Source: Gammaproteobacteria bacterium (lineage in GTDB: Bacteria > Pseudomonadota > Gammaproteobacteria > Pseudomonadales > Moraxellaceae). Taken from it: a stretch of DNA of 64,000 bases. How positions within the stretch are numbered: position 1 is the stretch's first letter; each line of letters begins with the position of its first letter. The position numbers were made by a program, and so were the translations under genes. The stretch spans positions 109,972-173,971 of the forward strand of contig JAGWUI010000003.1 in the NCBI GenBank assembly GCA_028868515.1. Reading direction: 5' to 3'. Positions 1 to 10,238 of the stretch are shown here, in pieces. The notes under the pieces are model-generated. The model saw only the letters and a program-made list of their open reading frames with translations, made no database searches and was not told where the DNA came from.

Positions 1-473
1 GTTGGAACAATATGCAGCAAAGTATCAGTAAACGAATGATGGGAAACCGTCTGCTCAGAAGCGACATACCCAGAAATATCGGTTTTGGTTAGCCCTGACA
101 ACACAATGCCCTTGCCAGGTTGAAGAATATCAACAAACAATAAGCCGACTAGAATTGCAAAAGATGTAATAAATTCAAAATACAGTAGTGTTTTGCCACC
201 CAATCGCCCCAGCGCTTTAATATCGCCCGTTCCAGCCACACCAACAATAAGTGTGCTCACGACGATGGGTACCACAATCATTTTAATTAAGCGAAGAAAA
301 ATATCTCCAAGCGGTGCAATCCATACACCAATCCAATCCTGACCTGCAAACATCCAACCCACAAAAACGCCAGCCAACAAACCCATGACGATTTGCCACG
401 CCAGCGAAGGAAGCCGAATCAACGATTTTTTAGGTGATCCTTGCGGATTAACGATGGCATCCATATCTGTCAT
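1..473 (-). CDS. Dicarboxylate/amino acid:cation symporter, N-terminal part (runs off the left edge)
   Basis: Translating the minus strand from the ATG at 473 gives an open frame of about 157 residues that continues past base 1. After a short polar N-terminus it has hydrophobic segments and the run LRLIKMIVVPIVVSTLIVG, a characteristic stretch of the sodium/proton:dicarboxylate symporter (SDF, DAACS) family that includes DctA and GltP. These inner-membrane proteins import C4-dicarboxylates or glutamate/aspartate using a cation gradient. The visible part is the first third of a protein of about 420-440 residues, so the substrate cannot be assigned. The gene reads away from moaB only in being upstream-separated by 119 bases; both lie on the minus strand. 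Confidence 0.85.
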   Translation of the reverse strand, partial: MTDMDAIVNPQGSPKKSLIRLPSLAWQIVMGLLAGVFVGWMFAGQDWIGVWIAPLGDIFLRLIKMIVVPIVVSTLIVGVAGTGDIKALGRLGGKTLLYFEFITSFAILVGLLFVDILQPGKGIVLSGLTKTDISGYVASEQTVSHHSFTDTLLHIVP

Positions 474-592
474 GTCGTACCACCTTTAATCAATGTCATG
501 ATATTTAATCATATTGATGGCAAATCCAATCTATCAGATCGGCTCTTGCTTTTCATAACTCAGCATAAAGCTAATCGAGTCTAGAAGGTTTA

Positions 593-1090
593 TCAAGTGA
601 TGCTTTTTACATGATTCACAAAATTACAAGGTTTGGTTTCACTGTTGAGTTGCGATTCCAAAATCGTCGTCCAAGCAGTTTTGCATGCGCCTGTGGAACC
701 TGGAACGCAGAAGATCAAAGTCCGATTTGCCATGCCAGCCAGTGCACGCGATTGCAGTGTGCTTGTACCGATTTCAAGCAGTGAATAGTGGCGGAATAAC
801 TCACCAAACCCTTCCACTTCTTTATCAAATAAAGGTGCTAATGCCTCAGGCGTACTATCACGACCAGAGAAGCCCGTACCACCTGTCGTAATCACAACCT
901 GAATATCTTTAGATGCAATCCACTTCGACACCACAGCGCGAAGCTGATAAATATCGTCTTTAACAATTTCACGAGCGGCTAGCGTATGTCCTGATGCAGT
1001 TAATGCATCGCATAAGTATTGTCCTGATGTATCTGTTGCCAATTCACGCGTATCAGATACCGTTAAGATCGCAATATTTAATAGTTTCAT
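593..1090 (-). CDS. moaB: Molybdenum cofactor biosynthesis protein MoaB
   Basis: This 165-residue cytoplasmic protein belongs to the MoaB/MogA family, which binds molybdopterin and takes part in its adenylylation on the way to molybdenum cofactor. The family signature TTGGTGFSGRDSTPEAL is visible near residues 68-84, followed by VPGSTGACKTAW and a C-terminal KPCNFVNH motif, all matching MoaB rather than the larger MoeA. Length is normal for the family. No other cofactor genes lie nearby, so it appears to stand alone, upstream of the truncated symporter on the same strand. Confidence 0.92.
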   Translation of the reverse strand: MKLLNIAILTVSDTRELATDTSGQYLCDALTASGHTLAAREIVKDDIYQLRAVVSKWIASKDIQVVITTGGTGFSGRDSTPEALAPLFDKEVEGFGELFRHYSLLEIGTSTLQSRALAGMANRTLIFCVPGSTGACKTAWTTILESQLNSETKPCNFVNHVKSIT

Positions 1091-1154
1091 GTAACTTTTC
1101 TCAATAATTTAAAGAAACAATATCTCGTCAATACCACTAACCACTACATCCAGA

Positions 1155-1622
1155 TTAGCCACGTCTAGCTTTAAAAAATGCCTTTAATAATGCTGCACTT
1201 TCCTCTGCCATTAACCCACCAGCAAAACTAAACTTATGATTATAAAAACCACTATCCAGCAACTGCCTAGCGCTGACCAAAGAACCCGCACGAGGTTCTT
1301 CTGCGGCATAAATCACACGTGCAACACGCCCATGAATCATTGCACCAACACATTGTGTGCAGGGCTCAAGCGTCACATATAACGTAACATCAAATGGTAG
1401 TCGATAATTTTGTAGCTTTTGGCAAGCATCGCGCAGCGCACAAATCTCGGCATGTGCTGTTGGATCATGTTGAGTAATTGGTTGGTTAAAACCCTCGCCG
1501 ATAATTTGCCCATCATGGACTAAAACCGCACCAACAGGAACTTCACCAAGATCAGCAGCACGTTTGGCTAAGTCTAAGGCAGCAGTCATCCAGATGTGAT
1601 CTTGGGGGGTAAAATTAGACAT
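1155..1622 (-). CDS. tadA: tRNA-specific adenosine deaminase TadA
   Basis: The 155-residue product is a zinc-dependent deaminase that converts adenosine 34 of tRNA-Arg(ACG) to inosine, an essential step in wobble decoding. The zinc and catalytic motifs are plain: HAE at residues 57-59 and PCTQC at 87-91. The length and the RAADLGEVPVGAV motif near residue 21 fit TadA rather than cytidine deaminase. It starts six bases downstream of the stop of no gene on its strand; the exported protein gene at 1629 ends seven bases upstream of its start, so the two could be co-transcribed. Confidence 0.95.
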   Translation of the reverse strand: MSNFTPQDHIWMTAALDLAKRAADLGEVPVGAVLVHDGQIIGEGFNQPITQHDPTAHAEICALRDACQKLQNYRLPFDVTLYVTLEPCTQCVGAMIHGRVARVIYAAEEPRAGSLVSARQLLDSGFYNHKFSFAGGLMAEESAALLKAFFKARRG

Positions 1623-1628
1623 ACGTAA

Positions 1629-2342
1629 TTAAATCTTTAAAGTATAAGAAAAGCGATTGGCACTTTCCCAAATTATGACCTGTTGATCATCATTTATATT
1701 AAGAGAAATAAAATCCTGTTGGCTATCATCTAAAAACCAGAAATATATTTTTGCACCCTTATTGAATGATGGTTCACCAAGAATCTTTATAAGCTGCTCC
1801 AATGCAGATTTATTTGAAATAGTTTTTAACTTTGCAAGTAATTCGAGTTCTTTCTGAGTCATTAACCTCAGTGCTTCAGTATTTTGCTCCTCTCTAGTTT
1901 TATTTGGATCGAATCCATACCGCCACGTATTTAGTAAACCATCAGAGCTATCAATACCAAGAATATCCATTATTTTTTCAACATAGCCAAGTAAACAATC
2001 TTTGTCGTCACTACTTGCAAAATCAAACTCATGTAGAGTGATCTTAAACTCATTCAGTACATCTTGCTTTGAAAGCGTAGAGGATTGTCGTGCAAGCAAG
2101 CGAGTCGCAAGCTCATTTATACTTTTTTCATAGCTTATTCTCTTTGAATCTGGCATTACGCCAGAATAACTACCATCAGCCATAAATTTTGGAGCTGAAA
2201 TAAAATGCTGGAGCGCATGAGCTCGATCAATATTAATTACAATCTGAGACTCAACTAGTTCCTCTTGCGCAAATGAGATTTGCCCCAAACAACAGATAGA
2301 ACCTAAAAGAACCACAGATAAATAATACTTTCTAATTCTCAT
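1629..2342 (-). CDS. Exported protein of unknown function
   Basis: I do not recognise this 237-residue protein. It starts with a clear Sec signal peptide: basic MRIRKYY, a hydrophobic core, and a likely cleavage site after SFA near residue 25. The mature part is soluble-looking and mostly helical in character, with charged stretches and a C-terminal region reading LIKILGEPSF and YFWFLDDS, which suggests a small beta domain that might sense or bind a ligand. It lies between tadA and an enoyl-CoA hydratase-like gene on the same strand, with spacings of 6 and 26 bases, so an operon is possible. Base composition resembles its neighbours. Confidence 0.6.
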   Translation of the reverse strand: MRIRKYYLSVVLLGSICCLGQISFAQEELVESQIVINIDRAHALQHFISAPKFMADGSYSGVMPDSKRISYEKSINELATRLLARQSSTLSKQDVLNEFKITLHEFDFASSDDKDCLLGYVEKIMDILGIDSSDGLLNTWRYGFDPNKTREEQNTEALRLMTQKELELLAKLKTISNKSALEQLIKILGEPSFNKGAKIYFWFLDDSQQDFISLNINDDQQVIIWESANRFSYTLKI

Positions 2343-2368
2343 AATAGAACGAATCCTATAAATTGTGA

Positions 2369-3493
2369 TTAATCCACCCCGAACTTCTTCAAAATCTCAC
2401 TCCAGCTTTCATCATCTCCACTCGGCACGCCACCAAGCGCTTGCTTAAGCGACTCAACTTTCTGTACTTGCCAAACAGGCTTATTATCCTTATCCACCAA
2501 GCGTGCACGTACACCTTCATTGAAATCTGGATGACGAATCTTCCACTCAGCCAACTGAACTTCAAGTGCAAACACTTGCGCCCACGGACGATCTGCCTCA
2601 CTCGCCCATTGCCACAACAACCATGTCAATGCAGCCGTAGATGGTGAACCATTTTTCAAATTATCAGCAGCTTGTTTGAGCCACAAATTACTGGTGATTT
2701 CAGACAACGCAATAATCGCGTTGTAATCCTCAAGGAAATCCACACCACGACAAACTCGACCTATTTCATCCAAACTATTTTTTAAAACATCACCACCAAC
2801 AGGACGATGAATCGCGGCCAAAGCATCGGCAACTAAATGATAATGTCCAGTAATCGAATTCTGCGTTTTCCAATTCAGATTAACGAGCCTCGCTAAAACA
2901 TCTTCTTTGCTCAAATGACTGATATGTGTTGCCCAATTGATCATATGCGCATCATTCGCATCAACTAACGCACCCGTCAAACCCAAGAACAATCCAATCA
3001 AACCGCGCTCTGCCAGAAACCGTGTACCACCAACATCTGGAAATAAGCCAATATTAATTTCAGGCATTGCCAACTTCGATGTTGGCGTCACTAAACGAAA
3101 CGGCGCAGCCATCAGCAGCCCCATACCGCCACCCATGACATAACCTTCACCCCAAACCACAATCGGCTTGCTGTACTGATGCAGCATCAAATCAGCTGCG
3201 TACTCCTCCCTAAAGAAAACATCCGCGCCAATAGCATTTCCATCCAATGACATCTGGCGTAATTGACGCACATCGCCACCCGCACAAAATGCTTTCGGTG
3301 TCGTGCTATCCATCCAAATCGCCAAAGTTTCCTCATCATCCGCCAGAGCAATCACAACTTCAAAGATAGACCGAGCCAACGACTCATCCAGCGCATGCAA
3401 GGATTTAGGACGATTCAAACGAACGACAGTCCAGCCGTTGCCAGCGCGCTCAACAATAAGATCTGGATGATCAGTTAGGTATAGCTTTGTCAT
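2369..3493 (-). CDS. Enoyl-CoA hydratase/3-hydroxyisobutyryl-CoA hydrolase family protein
   Basis: This 374-residue protein has the crotonase fold. The oxyanion-hole region AFCAGGDVRQL is near residues 67-77 and the second motif GEGYVMGGGMGL near 114-125, followed by AMPEINIGLFPDVGG. The combination with a C-terminal extension of about 100 residues is the ECH_2 architecture of 3-hydroxyisobutyryl-CoA hydrolase, an enzyme of valine breakdown, rather than the 260-residue enoyl-CoA hydratases. No other valine-catabolic gene lies beside it, so the precise substrate is an inference from family and length. It acts in the cytoplasm on acyl-CoA thioesters. Confidence 0.82.
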   Translation of the reverse strand: MTKLYLTDHPDLIVERAGNGWTVVRLNRPKSLHALDESLARSIFEVVIALADDEETLAIWMDSTTPKAFCAGGDVRQLRQMSLDGNAIGADVFFREEYAADLMLHQYSKPIVVWGEGYVMGGGMGLLMAAPFRLVTPTSKLAMPEINIGLFPDVGGTRFLAERGLIGLFLGLTGALVDANDAHMINWATHISHLSKEDVLARLVNLNWKTQNSITGHYHLVADALAAIHRPVGGDVLKNSLDEIGRVCRGVDFLEDYNAIIALSEITSNLWLKQAADNLKNGSPSTAALTWLLWQWASEADRPWAQVFALEVQLAEWKIRHPDFNEGVRARLVDKDNKPVWQVQKVESLKQALGGVPSGDDESWSEILKKFGVD

Positions 3494-3542
3494 TCAATCA
3501 CTCTACAAATATTTTTTCGTTACATGAAACAAATTACAATAT

Positions 3543-4271
3543 TTATCCTAAGTGCCAATCAATCGGCGCTTTACCATATTGAACGAGATATTGATTTGCC
3601 TTCGAAAATGGGCGACTGCCAAAAAAACCACCACGATTCGCAGCCAATGGCGAAGGATGCGCAGCAGAAAGCACTAAATGACGCTCACTATCAATGCGCT
3701 TTCCTTTTCGCTGCGCATATGCTCCCCACAGAATAAAAACCGTATGCTCTGTATGATCATTCACCACATCAATCACTTGATCAGTAAACTCCTCCCAGCC
3801 ACGTCCCTGATGACTCGTTGGCTGCCCTTCAACAACCGTCATCACACTGTTTAATAGCAATACGCCTTGTTGCGCCCATGCTGTCAGATCACCATGACCA
3901 GCAGGCTTAATACCTAAATCAGTCGAAAGCTCATGCAAAATATTTCGCAATGACGGTGGAATCGGAATGCTGCGCTGAACAGAAAAAGACAAACCGTTGG
4001 CTTGACGCGCGCCGTGATAAGGGTCTTGCCCAAGAATCACGACCTTCACTTGATTTAATGGCGTGGTATTAAAGGCATTAAAAATCAGATTATTGGGCGG
4101 ATAAATCGTGAGATTTTGTTGTTTTTGTTCAATCAAAAAGTGTCGTAAAGCACTCATCGATTCGCTGGTTAATGCATCGGCCAATGCCGCTTTCCAACCC
4201 TCCTCGAGCTGAACACGAGCAAGCGTAGCGGCTTTGTTATTTTCAGCGAGATTCTGTGACAATTCGGTCAT
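3543..4271 (-). CDS. ung: Uracil-DNA glycosylase
   Basis: The product excises uracil from DNA to start base-excision repair. Both family-1 signatures are present: GQDPYHG, carrying the catalytic aspartate, and AHPSPLAANRGFFGSRPF with the catalytic histidine (in the longer frame D90 and H212). The open frame extends seven codons further to a TTG at 4292; I prefer the ATG at 4271, giving 242 residues, because no Shine-Dalgarno sequence supports the TTG. Length is usual for the family. It is followed on the same strand by the acyl-CoA hydrolase gene. Confidence 0.93.
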   Translation of the reverse strand: MTELSQNLAENNKAATLARVQLEEGWKAALADALTSESMSALRHFLIEQKQQNLTIYPPNNLIFNAFNTTPLNQVKVVILGQDPYHGARQANGLSFSVQRSIPIPPSLRNILHELSTDLGIKPAGHGDLTAWAQQGVLLLNSVMTVVEGQPTSHQGRGWEEFTDQVIDVVNDHTEHTVFILWGAYAQRKGKRIDSERHLVLSAAHPSPLAANRGGFFGSRPFSKANQYLVQYGKAPIDWHLG

Positions 4272-4384
4272 ATATGAATACTTTTCAGTCAAATTAATGT
4301 GATTTTTTCAGGAAAAAAGCCTACATAGCTCGTTGAACTTGTCGAAACGCGCGTGAGAACCAAGCGCTGAATCTGATCAACCAC

Positions 4385-5761
4385 CTAAAACACCAATTCC
4401 TGCCCTGTTAAATCAGACAATTGTTGGCGAGCATATTCATTGAGCTTACGTTTATCAACCTTTAAATAAGCCACATGCTGATCAAGCAAAATAACAATAT
4501 CTTCAACACCATCAACTTCCAGCAAACAAGCAGCCCAATCATTCACATGTGTTTTAAAACCCGCAAGAGGATGATCTGGTAAACGAATCGATAAACTCGA
4601 CAAATATGGCGGAGAACCCAAGTAACTCACGATCAACAGCCAGACAAGCGCAAGACCCGCCAAGATGCCCCAACTCACCTGCGCATTCGCATAAGTCAAT
4701 AATTGCCCACCCAGTACGCCACCCGCAAACGCACCTAGGAACTGACTGGATGCATTAATTCCCATCGCTGTGGCACGCGCTGCAACAGGCGCACGTTTAG
4801 CCAACCATGATGGCACCATTGCTTCAAGTAAATTAAACGAAACAAAAAACAACCCGACGCCCAGCACCATACCAAAACGATTCTGACCAAACATCAGCAC
4901 GACAAGTGAAACTACAACAAGTCCAACTGCCGCAATAAAAATCCGTCGCATGCGACGTTTGACCTCAGCCACAATAATGGCAGGAATTGTCATCATCGCA
5001 CCAAGTAACAATAGCGGCAGGTAATACCAACCTTGATGCGCAAGCGGAATATGTGCGTACTCAACCAGTTGTTGAGGCAACATGACAAAAGCAGCAGTCA
5101 TGAGCAAATGCAGTGCAAAAATAGACACATGCATACGGTTAAGATCAGACAAAGCTAAAACTGACTTCAGTTGAACCCTAAATCCCAATGGATTCTGCTT
5201 TAACAGTCGTAGTGGTGAGGGAACTATCGCAAGCAAACCGATTGCCAATACACCAGCAATCGAAGTAAGCCAAAACAAACCTGACAACCCAAACTGTTTG
5301 GTCAATACTGGCCCAAGACTAAACGCAACAATAAATGACAAACCAATTGTCATGCCCATCGTTGCCATTGCCTTATTGCGATGTTCTTCACGAGTCACGT
5401 CAGCGAGCAACGCCATCACAATTGCTGAAATCGCACCAGAACCCGCAATTGCACGCCCCAGAATCACGCCCCAAATCGATGTAGACGTTGCTGAAATCGC
5501 CCCACCTAAAGCAAAAACCAACAATCCAATCACAATGAGTGGCTTTCTTGCAGTCCGATCAGCAAGCAGACTTAATGGAATTTGTAAAATTGCTTGTGAC
5601 AACCCATAAATCCCGATAGCCAATCCAATCAACGCAGGCGTTGCACCTGTATAACCCTGCCCATAAATCGCAAACACAGGCACAATCATAAACAGACCAA
5701 GCATTCGCAAGGCAAAAATACTACCCAATGCAAACATTGCACGTAGCTCAGATCGATTCAT
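4385..5761 (-). CDS. MFS transporter with C-terminal soluble extension
   Basis: This 458-residue inner-membrane protein has about twelve hydrophobic segments and the major facilitator loop 2-3 signature LADRTARKPLIVIG near residues 66-79. It resembles the drug:proton antiporter branch of bacterial MFS carriers. After the last membrane segment near residue 385 comes a soluble tail of about 70 residues containing VDGVEDIVILLDQHVAYLKVDK, a small alpha/beta piece not found in most carriers. The substrate is unknown. The gene is divergent from the cyo operon, with a 517-base intergenic region between the two start codons. Confidence 0.85.
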   Translation of the reverse strand: MNRSELRAMFALGSIFALRMLGLFMIVPVFAIYGQGYTGATPALIGLAIGIYGLSQAILQIPLSLLADRTARKPLIVIGLLVFALGGAISATSTSIWGVILGRAIAGSGAISAIVMALLADVTREEHRNKAMATMGMTIGLSFIVAFSLGPVLTKQFGLSGLFWLTSIAGVLAIGLLAIVPSPLRLLKQNPLGFRVQLKSVLALSDLNRMHVSIFALHLLMTAAFVMLPQQLVEYAHIPLAHQGWYYLPLLLLGAMMTIPAIIVAEVKRRMRRIFIAAVGLVVVSLVVLMFGQNRFGMVLGVGLFFVSFNLLEAMVPSWLAKRAPVAARATAMGINASSQFLGAFAGGVLGGQLLTYANAQVSWGILAGLALVWLLIVSYLGSPPYLSSLSIRLPDHPLAGFKTHVNDWAACLLEVDGVEDIVILLDQHVAYLKVDKRKLNEYARQQLSDLTGQELVF

Positions 5762-6278
5762 AACGGTTTGGATTTCTCAAGGTCAATTTTGAATAAATAC
5801 GCACAATACATTTCAAACAAAGCAAGGGTTTAAAATGCATACGAATTATGCCGTAGTTTACTAAACCTTGTCACACTGATTTAAAAGCGAATAAATATCA
5901 TATTATGACATTTATTTAAAAACCAAAAAAACTCACAAGATACAAACAAAAGATACAACCTTAATCATTGAATAAAAAAGTTTTTTAGAAAAAGTCGCAC
6001 AATAAAAGAGCCAACATGATGTTATCAGTACAAACATCCTGATATAATTTGCAAGGACAACTCATACGATTCAACGACATAATTACTGCATAATTTACGA
6101 AGTTCCTATTCATTACAGAGATTTAGTCTGCGATGCGTAGTTAATTGAATTTTGTACAACCCAATGTTTTATTTACTGTTACGGACCGTATGAACAACAA
6201 TCGTCCACTTTTGTTGCAGATTGCTGAGTAACTTGATAAATCGAAGATGCTCCCCCTAATTCATAGTAAGGTCGCAAG
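5762..6278. other. Divergent intergenic region between the MFS gene and cyoA
   Basis: No convincing gene is visible in these 517 bases. The region is strongly AT-rich, especially 5880-6060, as expected for the promoter region of a highly regulated oxidase operon. A possible promoter pair is TTATCA at 6022 and TATAAT at 6043, but the 15-base spacer is short, so it is only tentative. A shine-through of short A and T runs could favour nucleoid protein binding. The long leader before cyoA leaves room for regulators of oxygen response, but I see no clear site for a named one. Confidence 0.4.
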
Positions 6279-7274
6279 ATGAGTAATCAACCATACACTA
6301 AACCGCTTCGTATGCTGTCAATTTTTGGCACTATACTTGTTGCAAGCTTGTTAAACGGCTGTGACAACGCGCTTCTCAACCCGAAAGGTCAGGTTGGTCT
6401 TGATGAGCGCAATCTCATCATTACATCAACCTTGTTAATGCTAATCGTGGTTATTCCAGTCATCATCATGACATTTTGGTTCGCATGGCGTTATAGAGCA
6501 TCGAATACCAAGGCAACCTATCTGCCAAACTGGGAACACTCAACTAAAATTGAAATTGTTCTCTGGACTATTCCTTGCATCATTATTTTGGCATTAGGAA
6601 TCATCACTTGGGATACTACACACAAGCTGAATCCTGGCACTCCAATTCAGTCCAATGAAAAACCAATCGTTATTGATGTTGTCGCACTCGACTGGAAATG
6701 GTTATTTATCTACCCAGAACAAGGTATCGCAACAGTCAACGAAGTGGCTTTCCCTGTCAATGTTCCTGTGGAATTCCACATCACATCTGGCACTGTTATG
6801 AACTCGTTCTTCATTCCACAGTTAGGTAGTCAAATCTACGCAATGGGTGGTATGGACAACAAACTCAACCTGATTGCTAATGAACAAGGTACATTCCCTG
6901 GTATCTCTGCAAACTACAGTGGTGCTGGATTCTCTGCAATGAAATTCAATGCTGTAGTTGGATCAAAAGACGACTTCACAGCATGGGTAAACAAAGTCAA
7001 ACAATCTCCAAAAGCATTGGACTTGGCTGCATATGCAGTAGTGTCTCAGCTTAGCGCAGAGGAAAAAAGCCCTCACTACGAGCCTAAAGTTTATCCAGTG
7101 ACATACTTCTCGTCATTTAAGCAAAACCTTTTCAACGACATCATGATTAGTTCTCGCGATGGTATTGCGATTGAAAAAGTAGGCGAAAAGGTTCAAGCAC
7201 CAGCAGCTTCTGAAAAAACAATGCATATGTCTGACGACTCAATGTCGGATATGCCACAGTCTCCCGCTCATTGA
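6279..7274 (+). CDS. cyoA: Cytochrome bo3 ubiquinol oxidase subunit II
   Basis: First gene of the cyo operon. The 331-residue lipoprotein carries an N-terminal signal with lipobox LLNGC (Cys near residue 28), two membrane helices between about residues 45 and 110, and a periplasmic cupredoxin-like domain with WKWLFIYPEQGIATVNE. As expected for a quinol oxidase, the copper A ligands of cytochrome c oxidases are absent. The C-terminus ends in a Met/His/Asp-rich tail (MHMSDDSMSDM) of the kind seen in several CyoA proteins. It is 19 bases from cyoB and clearly co-transcribed with it. Confidence 0.96.
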   Translation: MSNQPYTKPLRMLSIFGTILVASLLNGCDNALLNPKGQVGLDERNLIITSTLLMLIVVIPVIIMTFWFAWRYRASNTKATYLPNWEHSTKIEIVLWTIPCIIILALGIITWDTTHKLNPGTPIQSNEKPIVIDVVALDWKWLFIYPEQGIATVNEVAFPVNVPVEFHITSGTVMNSFFIPQLGSQIYAMGGMDNKLNLIANEQGTFPGISANYSGAGFSAMKFNAVVGSKDDFTAWVNKVKQSPKALDLAAYAVVSQLSAEEKSPHYEPKVYPVTYFSSFKQNLFNDIMISSRDGIAIEKVGEKVQAPAASEKTMHMSDDSMSDMPQSPAH

Positions 7275-7293
7275 GTATCTGAGGAATTAAGAA

Positions 7294-9279
7294 ATGTTTG
7301 GAAACTTAACTCTAGATGCGATTCCCTACCACGAACCGATTCTAGTCGGCACTTTTATTGCTGTCGCATTATTAGGTCTCGGTCTTCTTGGTCTGGTTAC
7401 GTATTTGGGCAAATGGAAATATTTGTGGACCGAATGGCTCACAACTGTTGACCATAAAAAAATTGGTATCATGTACATTATTGTTGCACTCGTCATGCTA
7501 CTCCGCGGTTTCTCTGATGCGGTTATGATGCGTACACAGCTGGCAATTGCTTCTGGCGACAACCACGGCTTCTTGCCACCACATCACTATGACCAAGTCT
7601 TTACCGCTCACGGCGTGATCATGATTTTGTTCATGGCAATGCCGCTGATGGTAGGTTTGATGAACATCGTCGTTCCCCTACAAATTGGTGCACGCGACGT
7701 TGCATTCCCATTCCTGAACTCAATCAGTTTTTGGTTATTTGCCGTTGGCGCTATCTTGATCAACCTGTCATTGTTTGTGGGTGAGTTTGCGCGTACTGGC
7801 TGGTTGGCCTACCCTCCTCTCTCAGGTTTGGCATACAGCCCAGGTGTCGGTGTAGATTACTGGATCTGGAGTATTCAGATTGCTGGTATCGGTACATTGC
7901 TTACTGGTGTTAACTTCTTTGTTACAATCATCAAAATGCGTGCTCCTGGCATGACTTTGATGAGAATGCCTGCATTCATCTGGAGCATTCTGTGTACCAA
8001 TATTCTGATTATTGCTGCGTTCCCTGTACTAACCGTAACGATTGCTCTTCTGACGCTTGACCGCTATTTCGGTATGCACTTTTTCACCAACGAACTTGGT
8101 GGCAACCAAATGATGTACGTCAACCTGATCTGGGTTTGGGGTCATCCTGAAGTGTATATTCTGGTACTACCAGCATTCGGTATTTTCTCTGAAGTTGTTG
8201 CAACTTACTCACGTAAGCGCCTGTTCGGTTACACATCACTTGTATGGGCAACCGCTGTTATTTCGATTTTGTCTTTTATTGTTTGGTTACATCACTTCTT
8301 TACCATGGGCGCAGGCGGCAACGTCAATGCATTCTTCGGTATCGCAACCATGGTTATTTCGATTCCTACAGGTCTCAAAATTTTCAACTGGTTGTTCACC
8401 ATGTATCGTGGACGTGTCACATTCTCTCCATCAATCATCTGGACTCTCGGCTTCCTGTTCACATTCACCATCGGTGGTATGACAGGGGTGTTGCTTGCCG
8501 TTCCTGGTGCTGACTTCGTATTGCATAACAGTCTGTTCTTGATTGCTCACTTCCATAACGTAATCATTGGCGGTGTGGTATTCGGCTATATGGCTGGTTT
8601 TGTTTACTGGTTCCCGAAAGCATTTGGTTTCAAATTGAATGAAAAAATCGGTAACAGCGCCGCGTTCTGCTGGATCGTTGGTTTCTTTGTTGCGTTCGTT
8701 CCGCTGTACATCCTCGGTTTCATGGGTATGACTCGTCGATTGAACCACTATGACAACCCAGCATGGCAACCGCTTTTGATCGTTGCATTCTTCGGTATGT
8801 TGATTATTGGTCTCGGTATCCTATTGCAATTGGTACAACTGTTTGTCGGCTTCTTGCAAAAAGACAAAAATCTCGACGTTACTGGTGATCCATGGGATGG
8901 CCGTACATTAGAGTGGTCAACTTCATCACCACCACCGTTCTACAACTTTGCTGTCATTCCTCATGTTCATAGCCGTGATGCATTCTGGCGCATGAAAGAG
9001 AAAGGTACTGCAGATAATCACCCAACTAAATATTCTGACATTCACATGCCTAGAAATACTGGTGTTGGTGTGTATGTTGGTGCATTCAGCTTCGCCTTTG
9101 GTTTTGCCCTTATTTGGCACATCTGGTGGCTTGTTGCTGTAGGTCTTGTTGGCATGGTTGTTTGTGTCATTGTTCGTAGCTATGACAATGATACCGACTA
9201 TTACGTGCCCGCAGCCGAAGTAGAGCGTATTGAAAATCTACATATCCAAGCTAAAGCAAACGCTAAACAGGGTGTTTAA
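7294..9279 (+). CDS. cyoB: Cytochrome bo3 ubiquinol oxidase subunit I
   Basis: Catalytic subunit of the proton-pumping heme-copper quinol oxidase: it oxidises ubiquinol and reduces oxygen to water. The 661-residue protein has about fifteen membrane helices. Heme and copper ligand motifs are visible: TAHGVIMI (low-spin heme), WGHPEVYIL (copper B and the cross-linked tyrosine), [10 protein letters not shown], and the closing [10 protein letters not shown]. Length and the extra N- and C-terminal helices fit CyoB of the A-type family. It lies three bases ahead of cyoC. Confidence 0.98.
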   Translation: MFGNLTLDAIPYHEPILVGTFIAVALLGLGLLGLVTYLGKWKYLWTEWLTTVDHKKIGIMYIIVALVMLLRGFSDAVMMRTQLAIASGDNHGFLPPHHYDQVFTAHGVIMILFMAMPLMVGLMNIVVPLQIGARDVAFPFLNSISFWLFAVGAILINLSLFVGEFARTGWLAYPPLSGLAYSPGVGVDYWIWSIQIAGIGTLLTGVNFFVTIIKMRAPGMTLMRMPAFIWSILCTNILIIAAFPVLTVTIALLTLDRYFGMHFFTNELGGNQMMYVNLIWVWGHPEVYILVLPAFGIFSEVVATYSRKRLFGYTSLVWATAVISILSFIVWLHHFFTMGAGGNVNAFFGIATMVISIPTGLKIFNWLFTMYRGRVTFSPSIIWTLGFLFTFTIGGMTGVLLAVPGADFVLHNSLFLIAHFHNVIIGGVVFGYMAGFVYWFPKAFGFKLNEKIGNSAAFCWIVGFFVAFVPLYILGFMGMTRRLNHYDNPAWQPLLIVAFFGMLIIGLGILLQLVQLFVGFLQKDKNLDVTGDPWDGRTLEWSTSSPPPFYNFAVIPHVHSRDAFWRMKEKGTADNHPTKYSDIHMPRNTGVGVYVGAFSFAFGFALIWHIWWLVAVGLVGMVVCVIVRSYDNDTDYYVPAAEVERIENLHIQAKANAKQGV

Positions 9280-9282
9280 ATC

Positions 9283-9894
9283 ATGTCCAATGAAGTATTA
9301 AGTAGTCACGATCATCATGATGCGCATGCGCATCATGATACTGGTCCAATGAAGGTCTTTGGGTTCTGGATTTACATCCTTAGCGACTTGATTTTGTTCG
9401 CATCCCTTTTTGCAACATTTGCTGTTTTGCATAACAGCTATGCTGGCGGTGTCACTGGTAAAGATATTTTTGAATTGCCATACGTTGCTGTTGAAACTGC
9501 AGCTCTCCTGCTCAGTAGTATCACCTATGGCTTTGCCATTATCGGGATGTACAAAGGCAGCAAAGCACAGGTCATTAGCTGGCTCATGATCACATTCGTA
9601 TTCGGTGCTGTGTTTATCGGCATGGAAATCAACGAATTCCATCACCTCATCTCTGAAGGACATGGTCCTGACAAGAGTGCATTCTTATCAGCGTTCTTTA
9701 CGCTGGTTGGTACTCACGGTCTGCACGTCACTTCAGGTTTGATCTGGATGGCAACCATGATCGCATTGGTCAGTAAAAACGGCATTACACCTATCAACAA
9801 AACTCGCCTACTCTGCCTAAGTCTCTTCTGGCACTTCCTTGACGTAGTTTGGATTTGTGTATTCACTGTTGTTTATCTCATGGGAGTGATGTAA
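9283..9894 (+). CDS. cyoC: Cytochrome bo3 ubiquinol oxidase subunit III
   Basis: The 203-residue product is the five-helix subunit III, which stabilises the oxidase core. The sequence has [20 protein letters not shown] near residue 27 and the closing [18 protein letters not shown], both conserved in subunit III proteins. The cytoplasmic N-terminus is unusually histidine-rich (about nine His in the first 20 residues, [13 protein letters not shown]), also seen in other Moraxellaceae oxidases as far as I know. Its stop overlaps the cyoD start (TAATG), indicating translational coupling. Confidence 0.95.
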   Translation: MSNEVLSSHDHHDAHAHHDTGPMKVFGFWIYILSDLILFASLFATFAVLHNSYAGGVTGKDIFELPYVAVETAALLLSSITYGFAIIGMYKGSKAQVISWLMITFVFGAVFIGMEINEFHHLISEGHGPDKSAFLSAFFTLVGTHGLHVTSGLIWMATMIALVSKNGITPINKTRLLCLSLFWHFLDVVWICVFTVVYLMGVM

Positions 9895-10238
9895 TGGGAC
9901 ACGATCACAATAATCACCACGCTGAAGGTGGTCATAGCACGTACAAGTCCTACATGATTGGTTTTGTTCTGTCAGTTATTCTGACAGCAATTCCTTTCGC
10001 AGCAGTGATGTTCAAAATGTTTTCACCTGAAGCAACGCTGATTTGCGTTCTGCTCGCCGCAGCAGTTCAGGTTATCGTGCATTTGCATTACTTCCTGCAC
10101 ATGGACACATCACCTGAACAACGTGAAACTGTAGTGTCGTTCGTATTCACCGCGATTATCCTTGCAATCATCATTGGTGGATCAATCTGGATCATGGATA
10201 ACTTGAACCACAACACCATGATTATGTCGGGTGACTAA
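9894..10238 (+). CDS. cyoD: Cytochrome bo3 ubiquinol oxidase subunit IV
   Basis: A small subunit of 114 residues with three membrane helices; it assists assembly of the copper B site region. The frame is open from 9849, but the true start is the ATG at 9894, which overlaps the cyoC stop by one base and gives [14 protein letters not shown], a His-rich N-terminus parallel to that of CyoC. Conserved stretches include [14 protein letters not shown]. It is followed by cyoE with a small overlap. Confidence 0.95.
   Translation: MGHDHNNHHAEGGHSTYKSYMIGFVLSVILTAIPFAAVMFKMFSPEATLICVLLAAAVQVIVHLHYFLHMDTSPEQRETVVSFVFTAIILAIIIGGSIWIMDNLNHNTMIMSGD

Noticed and set aside
8195..8513. Alternative-frame ORFs inside cyoB
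   Set aside because: They overlap the well-conserved cyoB reading frame and show only shadow translation.
9849..9893. Longer cyoD frame starting within cyoC
   Set aside because: The extension is only in frame by chance; the ATG at 9894 matches the His-rich CyoD N-terminus and overlaps the cyoC stop.
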